Shown here: piece by piece, positions 53,305 to 62,300 of the stretch | Layout of the letters: the number at the start of each line of letters is the position of its first letter | Position numbering within the stretch: the first letter of the stretch is position 1 | NCBI GenBank assembly: GCA_964403935.1 | Contig: CAYOIB010000005.1 | Location: 14,783-78,782 of the forward strand | DNA from: SLLG01 sp964403935 | Lineage (GTDB): Bacteria; Verrucomicrobiota; Verrucomicrobiia; Opitutales; Oceanipulchritudinaceae | Direction: 5' to 3' | DNA length: 64,000 bases | Notes under the pieces: model-generated | What the model saw: only the letters and a program-made list of their open reading frames with translations | Databases searched by the model: none | Told to the model about the DNA's origin: nothing | Program-made: the position numbers and the translations under genes

Positions 53305-56300
53305 TTTGTGGTTACCTCCCGTGCCTTGCTGAGGTCTACAAACAACCCGCCACACAGATCTTCAGCGAGAACGTCGTCGGCATAGAAGGCCCGATCCTCT
53401 TCCAGCTGGAAGTTGTAGACAGTATGAACACCGTCGACTTTTCGGGCCTCCACGACCTCCCAGTGACCCCCACCCTTCGCGGAGAGCCAGTCGCCGCGAA
53501 CGATGTCGCGGACATGTGTCCAGCCGGTGCCGTCGACCCAGAGTCGGTGGGCACCCGTGACATCCAGGCTCTGACCTTCCCGCCGACCCTCAACGCAGCG
53601 CAGGACAAGTTCGCGCAAGTCATCTGATTCCAGCGCATAGACGTGCCTGACTGTCGAGAGGGCGGCATCCCGCTCACCCGAGCGCACGCGGTCACCTGGG
53701 CGAAGGTCCCGGATGTTCTTCGTATGGCCGTCAGCCATGAGAACCCCTGTTTCCCCAAGGAAGCATCCATGACCCGCTGGCTTATAAGCGGTGTATGCCC
53801 CCCCGCCTCCGCCACCGGTGCTGATGCCCGGGCCAAGCCCACCACTCATGAAATTCCCGGCACATTGGATCAGATCGCCCAAAAGGCTGACCGCAAACCC
53901 AATGGTGGGAGGTCCGCTCGCCGACCTTCCGGTATAGGAGAGGACTGAATCGAAGAAGATGAGCGATACAAGCGCCCCGGTCGCCATATTGACGGTGCTC
54001 CCGGTGGCTTTCGTCGCCTCGCCTCGTGCCGCCATATCGAGGAGGGCGGCCATCCCGTTCGCAAAATCCTCAAGGGAACCGGCACCACAGCCCGCAAATC
54101 CCGAAGGCGTTCCGGAGGGAATGCCAGCGGCAATGGAGACCCCTTGTGGATCGATCCCGCCTCCACTTGAATCCTCAAACAAACGGATGCGTCCCGGCAC
54201 CTGAACCCGCTGCTGAGGTCTCAGCTCCGGGATGAAGTCGATCAACGGTTCCAGGATTCCAATGGCTGTGCGGCGACCCCGGATCTCAACATTATCCATG
54301 CTGACGAGCCCTTCATTGCGCACTTCAAACATGACGGTTGTCTCAAATCCCGGCTCTATATTGCGGAACTCATACTTGGGCGGCGTCATGACCAGCACCG
54401 GCAAAGGCACCCGCGTCTCGAAGGTCTGCTCGAGCCGAATCTCATAGCGGTCGGTATAGGGCACCGGAACGACTTCAAAGGTGATTGTCACGAGACTCTT
54501 GTTCAGCTCCGGTTCAACGAGTGTGGTCTGGTCCGGCTCGATGTCGACAATCCCGGCGGCGGCTGAATGCCCCGGGGCCGTCACCTGCCAGGACCAACGA
54601 CCTTCCTGCAGGTCGTCGATCCGGACTTCCCCGAGGGAATCCGTGTAATAGGGCCCACGCTCAATTCGGTTGGTCGTGTTGCGGAGGCGGACCGACGCGT
54701 TGGGGACCTCCTGATCCAGGATATTCGTCACCGCAAACTGCGCCGAACCCATCAGACTCGACGTGAGCTCTGCAAAGATCCCGACCTGGAAAGAAGCCAC
54801 GGCATTGGATCCTGAGATCACAAGGGTGTCATCATAGAAGCCGAGCTCCGCATCTTCGGGCGGCCCGAAGATTACCTGCAGTTCCATCTGCTCGCCGACC
54901 GCCAGGTCCGGCAGGCGAATAACGCCATCTTCATCGGGCACAAGATTGGTTTGGATCCACGGGATGTTTTGCGGGGGAGTCAGCTCGACGCCCTCCAATG
55001 GTCGCAAGCCTGCATTCTCAATAACGAGCCGCTGGCTACGGAATTGTCCCCGATCCACCGAAATGTCGACGTAGCCACGGGTGGGCGACGTAACGGAAAG
55101 GATGGGCACAGCCTCAAGCAGGGTCACATCTCCCCGGAAGACGGTGAAAGCCCCTTCCTCGCTTCCGAAGGTCACTTCGATGTTCGCGAAATCCGGTGCG
55201 TCCAGCGTCGATTGCAAGCGCAGCGAAACCGTCTCGCGTTGCGTTCCACCCAAGGTATCCGGCAACGGCTTTGTCACGGAAAGACTGAGCGAATCGATTT
55301 CGGTTTGAATCTCCTCCCCGGCGTCATCGAGCTCCACTGTGAAGGCGCGCCATGAGAAGCCCTCCAATGTCAGGGGAACTTCACCCGGATTGATGAGGCT
55401 GATATCGAAGTCGAGGGTATCATTCTTCGACATCCGAATGCGCCCACGGCTCGGGTTGGTCAGCATCAGGAGGAGCGATGTCTCTGCCTGATTCAAAATA
55501 TCGACGACGTCAGGGTGAGCCGCCCAGAAGCGGATGTTCCCCGCGAGCCCTGGAGGCGGCGTAAATTCAAAGACAAAATTGCCGTTGGCATCGGTGGTGA
55601 CCGACTCGAACCAATGGTAACCCCGGATCTGAATACCTATCTGCAACTCGGCCTCCGGAACAGGCAGCCCCGTATCGCGATCGAGCGCTGATCCAGTCAG
55701 GAGAATGGGCTGCCCATCCGAATATCCGGGGGCATCCACCTCCAAGGTTCCATAGTACGGGGTCTCCGTCAGATTTGTTGTCATCATACCGGACAGCGGC
55801 CCCGAGCTGAGCTGCCCTGCCCCGCCGATATCATGATAGGTTTCGCCGGAACGCACCCGGATGCCGGCAAACCCGTCTTCGCCCAAGCGTTCAGGAATAA
55901 GCACGTTCTCGAAGATGACCTCACGGGATTCGTTCGCGGGAATGCGGAAGTAGCCACGGCCATCAGCCGTAAACATCATGCCGGAGACAGGACGATCATA
56001 GGCAACCGAGTTCACCACCACACCTGTCTGGTCCACCACCTCGAGAATGAGATTGCCTGGCTCACCCCCACCCATGCGGACAAGCAGCAGATCCATATCG
56101 GCATAACCATGATTGATGAAGCGCGCGGTAAAGGTGTTCAAAGCCCCGGCAATGGGCGCGGAATCGACTGAAACACTTACCATACCGGAAACACCGGCAC
56201 TGGATGGGCCGTCAAAGTGGCGTCGATAAATGGCCACCGATCCATCGTCTTCGACTCGCCGAAGCTCCACTGTGAATGAAGCGCTGGCCTCCGCGCGCTT

Positions 56301-59300
56301 TGGCCCCGGAAAGGCAATCGACCAGCTCCGGGATTCGCCTGTTGTCACCGTGCCGTCCTCGATCGACCGCTCGATACCGATCGGGTCATCCGCTCCAAGC
56401 TCACGGCGGATGTCAATGGTATCCAGACGCCAATCCTGATCCGCCAGATTGTGTGCGGTCACTTCATAGCGATCGAAATAGCCCACGCGAAGCAGTTGTT
56501 CGATGCCGTCATTGGTCGGGTTCGCGGCCAAGCCCACTTCAATTGGATAGACCGACACCGAACGCGCTGCGCTCTCACGCCCTTGCCCGTCAACGGCGCG
56601 GACAAAATAGCTCACGGCATCGCCCTCGGGCTGATCGATCGGCCAAAACGTGTTGATCGTGGGTTCGACGGAGCTCAAGAGCTCGTCCTCCCGATAAATA
56701 TTGTAGCCGACCGCTTCCCCATCACCGGACTGCCATTGAAGGTAGGCTTGATCTTCATGAATTACAATCGCCCGAAGATTGGCAACCGCCCCCACAAACA
56801 TCTCGATGCTTACGGGTTCACTGGCATTCTCGTTACCGACCTGGTCGACGGAGGCCACCCAGTAGGTGATCATCCCCCGGGGGGGTGAGTCCTGGACTGT
56901 TCCAGGGCGAGGGTAAGCCCGCTGCGCCTGCTCTGGGAGGTCCTCTGAAAGGCTCCGGTAGAGATAGTACCCGTATGGGGTCTCCCCGGTTGACGGCGCA
57001 TCCCATGAGATTTCGATGCGTCCCGAGAGCGTCAGTTCGACCGCGATATTCTCGGGGGGTGCCGGAGGCGTCCGGTCCGAGATATTTGATACCGATACCG
57101 ACGGGGCACTCTCCGAGCCGAGCCGTGCCGAGGTCACGACATAGCGATAGAGGCCATCTTCCGGCGGGGTATCGAGATGAACAAGCTCACTCGGATCGGT
57201 GAGCGTGGCGATACGCTCGGTGGGAGCTGGACCAACACCGCCTTCAGCACGGTAGAGATGATAGAGCTCGGCACCCCTCGCCGGCAGCCAGCCTATGCCC
57301 ATCTGGCCCCCCTTCAAGGAAACGACCTGGAGCCCCGTCGGAACCGGTGGTGGAGGTGCCTCCTCTGTATTGTAGATTTCGAGCTCATCGCCCGCCGTAA
57401 TCGTATTGCCGACATTCCCGAGGGGATCCGTCGCACTAAAAACAAAAGAGCCAAAACCTGGCCCTATACCTGGACTCAGCGTGAGCACCCCTTCCCAGTT
57501 CGTGCCTTCGCCGGACAACTCGACAACGACCGCGGAACCGGTCGGGGGATTGAAAGAGAGAGCAGGCGCAACCAACAGCGACTTGCTCGTCGTCACCGAT
57601 ACGCCCACATCCACATCACCCCCAAAAACCTGAACGGGCGGTGTCTGATCCACGACGATTGCAGCCGTCGGACGGGTCACATCAAAGACGAGAGCCGGCC
57701 CTTCCGGAGCACCCGAAAAGCTGTTGCCGGCAATATCCACCCCTGAGGCCCGCACCTGTGCCGGCCCGGTAGAACCGGAAAGTGGCGAGACCGCATAGGC
57801 ACCTCCGTAGGTGTTTGAACCAATCTCCGTTAGCGCAACGGCCACGGGTCCGGAGAAGTTGGCAGGCTGAATGGTCAGGCTGGGCACGCGCCGCAGCGGC
57901 TCGCTAGCAGTCAGAGTGATGCCCAGCTGACCGGGGCCCACCGGAATCGACGTATCATACGCGACCTCGAAGGCCGGGGGCGTCGAATCAAAGGTCACTG
58001 GAAACACTTCTGAGAGCGGGCTTTCATTACCAGCTGTATCATAACCAACCAGCCCGACATAGTAGTCGCCGTCAGGAAGATCTTCGATGGTGATAATCGT
58101 CTCCTCATGGAGCTCGCTCATGTCGCTTGCCTCAGCCGCCACCTCGAAGGTGTCCCCATGCCACAGCACGCGGACGGCTTCGGGACGTTTTCCTTCCTCG
58201 GCAAAACGCCAAACAACCTTAATGCCCTGGCCTACGAGGTAATCGGCGGATTCCAGAATGACCGCGACCGGAGGTACCGTATCAAGGCTCACCACCACCG
58301 GAGCTGAAGTCGTGGACCCTGCGGCATCAACCGCCCGAACGACGAGGGCGTTCGCCCCTTCAGTGAGCGTCACGCTGCCGAATGAATAGTTGCCGAGTTC
58401 GTCCGTTACGGTGGATCCGATCAAACTTCCATTCCGGGTCAGACGAACTTCGATCCCCGGCTCCGCGCTGCCCGTCACGGAAATCAAGGGGGATCCAAAG
58501 AGCGTGTTCGGCAGTGGCTGGGCAATCGTCGGTGCGGACGGTGGCTCCGGGCTCAGGCGGACATTCACCTCGCGGAAGGCGACATTGCCCGCCACATCAC
58601 GGGCTTCCAGTCGCACGCGCACCAGTCCCTCCGGATCGGCCCGGAAGTCCCACAACCCTTCCAAAGTCGGTCCCGTGCTGCTGTGAATGAGCGTGTCACC
58701 TTTGTAGAACCGCAACGACGCCAACCCAAGCTCAGCTACGGCTGTTCCTTCCACCACAAATGGGCGTGCATACTCATCTCCTTCGGAGAGGTTAAAGGAA
58801 GTGATCTGTGGTCCCTCGGTGATGTACTCAACATCAAAGGCTATCGGGTCCGAGACAGCACCGCTCGCACTCCGGAAACTGACAAACACCGTCTTCAGAC
58901 CACCCCCGTCAGAGAGGGTGAACGGCACCGAAACGGGCGTCGTTCGGTAGAGCCCCGCACCCGTTGCATCGAGTTCGATGTCGGTGAAGAAGACGCCTGC
59001 ATAGGTCGAGTCCTCACTGACGCGATAAGCAATGGCATTCGGGCTGTTCAGGATGAGCTCGATACCCCGCACCCCTGTCTGGGCCAATCCACCGGCAACA
59101 GCGGCAAATGGAGCGAGAACGGGTTCAGTTTCGAGGGGATCCCCCAGATCCGCGTCGCCTGAAACGGTCGACACAATATCAGCGGGGTTCTCGAAGCCCC
59201 ACCAGTTCTCACGGGCATCAAGGTAACCGTCCGGGGCCACGACCGCATTCGTCTCGTTGTTCTTGATTATCGAATCCCATACAATAAGAGAACTTGTCCC

Positions 59301-62300
59301 GTCCACATAAACACCATCGGTATTGAGGCTGATGAGGGATTTATCCAGATCCGCGACAGCACCGTTGATGACCGAGATTCCAGCAGCATCATTCCAGACC
59401 AGACGAAGATGATGCAGCGATGCACCGGCAGCCCCGTCGAGCGTTAGGCCTCCACCGTGACGGATCCAAGTATGAACAAGTTCAGAGTTCGCGGCGCCCG
59501 CGCCGAGAATTATCCCCTGCCATTGCCCCCGCCCGGATTCCGTGAGGGCTGTCAAGTGGACAGGATTCTCCTCCGTCCCAAGTGACTTCAAGGCACCGTT
59601 GACGATATGGATGCCTGCCTCTTCGGCGAAGCGCAGGGTGGTGCCTGCCGGAATCGTCAGCTGAGCGTTATTTTCAACAACGATCGGATGAGAAACATCA
59701 ATCATATCCTGCCCATCGCCACCGAGGACAAAATCCTCCGTTATCGAATCGGCGAGCAGATCCCGCCACAGGACCGATGTCACTTCAGGGATAAAGACAC
59801 CCAAGCGATTAAAGGGAACAACTGCAAAATAGTGGTCGCGGGAGCGATCCAGGTCCTCGAGGGAGAAACTGAATGCATCGCGTCCGACGCTGGCCACGGG
59901 AACAAGCTCATCGACATCGGTAAAACTCTCTTCCGCCGAGTAGATATGGAAACCGGCAAGGCCGATCAGACCGCTCGTGGCGTAATGATTCCAATCCAAA
60001 AGGGCCGTGCCGATCTGTGGGCGGCTGAGAGCAGGCACCACTGCGGGCGGAACAACACTGGATATCTCGACGGAGGTCGAAGAAACCTCCAGATCGATAT
60101 TCAAAACGCCGTCGACCGCTCCAACTGCCACATGATAAGGACGGTCAAGCTCCAGACCCGTGAAAGTGTAGCTCCGTGCTGAGGCCCCGAGACCGCTGTG
60201 AGCAACCCGTTCTGCCAGAGAGACAAAGGATTCATCTTCAAGGTAAATACGGAAGAGGTTCAAGTCAGCTGGTGCCTCGTAGTCTTCCCATCCAATAGTC
60301 AATGACTGTTCGGTTACCCCTGTGACAACGAAGCTCGGCGGCAGCGGGGGGGTGGCATCCACCGTAAGGGAGAAGGCATCGGTTGGTTCAACGATTCGGC
60401 CTGAAGTGTCGGCCGCGGCGCTCACCCGGAGCGTATGGATACCGTCCATTCCAGGCCCGACGGTGATGGGCGGGGTCCTGTAGGTGTCTCGGATGCGGTG
60501 CTGAGAGACCCACTGACCGCCGGACGGGACCGTCGGTGCATCCTGCCCTTCGCCGGGAATGAATTCAATGACCGGCTCTGTCTCACTGTCCATCGTGCGG
60601 TCGAAGCGAAGGGTGATGACAAGGTTGGACGTCTCAGGCACCGGCTGCCCCCGGTTAAGCCCGACATGGTTCAACACCGGACCAAACTGTCGGCTTCCGA
60701 AATCGATCCCATCCTGCTCTTCTCCTGCCGCCAGTGTCAGCTCTTGCCCGGCTTCATCGGCCGGGTATGTCTGAGCCCAAGTATTGGGCAGCACTTGGCG
60801 CACGATGTAGTGGCCGGGCATGAGATCATCAAAACGGTATTGCCCCAGCCCATCAGTCGACACCTGGGGCTCACCCGAATTACGTTGGCCATTATCATTG
60901 AGATCGAGATAAACAGTCCGGCCTCCAAGCGGAAGCTCGCTTCCTGCCATCACCCCGTCGCCGTCGAGGTCATCCCAGACCAAACCGGCAATCGAGGCCG
61001 GTTCAGGACGGGTGCTGAAGGACCAGACCGTCCCTTCGACAACCCCGTTCAGATTTCTCGAATCGATCCGCCAAAAATAGGTTGTATCGTAGGCAAGCGG
61101 TCCGGGGTCAAAGGAGGTCCCCACCTGATTTCCCTGGAAATCGGCGGCTCCCAATACCGGGCTCATACCGAAGTAAACATCGTAGCTGCTGGCGAGGCCG
61201 TTATCCGTCCAGGAGAGAAGCGAGTCGACCGGTCTATCTTCCGCCCCGTTCGCAGGATTTGGATTCACGGCGATCGCTGGAGGTGTTCCTGATACAAGAA
61301 CAGCAACGACCGTGGCATCATAGATCAGCTCCGGTGCTTCGCCTCCGGGGAGTTCCGGCAAGCTGACCGTTTCAAAAGTGCCGACAACCGAGGCGGCTGA
61401 AAGCAGATTAAACCGCTCCCCCCCCGTGGGAATATAGTCATTGATAAACTCGACCGCCAAGCTGCCCCCAAGCGTGAGGGCACCGCTGACGGTAACCCGT
61501 CCATAAATAGAGGGATCGTTCCCGGCCGCCTGGAGTGTAAGGCTTTCTCCTGAACTATAATTTCCACTGATCGACAGGTGGCTTCTCCATCCGACGGAAA
61601 TATCACCCGAGTCATCAAAAGTACCCGACACCGACATCGTGCCGCCATTGAGCAATTCCAGACGCCCCTCGTTGGCGAAGTGGGTCTGCGAAAAACTGAT
61701 TGCCCGATTTGGAGTCTCCGAACGAATGACGCCCCGGTTCGTTACCGTCCGATTGGAGCTCGAAAAGGTTCCGCCGCGCGTGCCACTGCGGACGACAATG
61801 CCCTCCTCAATGATGAGATGGCTACCACTGCTCCATGGCTCGATGCGATTATTCGTATCTGATCCCGAGCCATCGAAGATGATCTCGCCACTGCCGAAAA
61901 GTGCCTGGTTGCTTCCATCGGAAAAGCGCAATCGTGTGAGCGTGCCGGTGCTGGTCAAACGCAGCCTCGCATCATCGAGCTTGAGATCACCTGCAATTGT
62001 CAAAGTCCGGCCGTTGGGAATCGGGAGGTCGACGCTGGCATCCAGCTCCACATCACGCAGGGTGCTATCGCCTGCAATCACAAGCGAAGCCCCATCATAT
62101 GCGACCCGCCCCCCGTGGATCATACCGCCACTGATTTCCCAATCGCCTGTGGTGCCATCGAGCCTCAGGACGGTGCCTTCATTCTGCAGCGTCCCCGTCA
62201 GGCGAACCGTCCCTCCGCTGCGGTTGTAGGTCCCGAGATCGGCCAGTGAGAAGGCCCCACCCAACTGCAAAAGGCTGTTTGTCGTGGTTAAGACCCCGGC

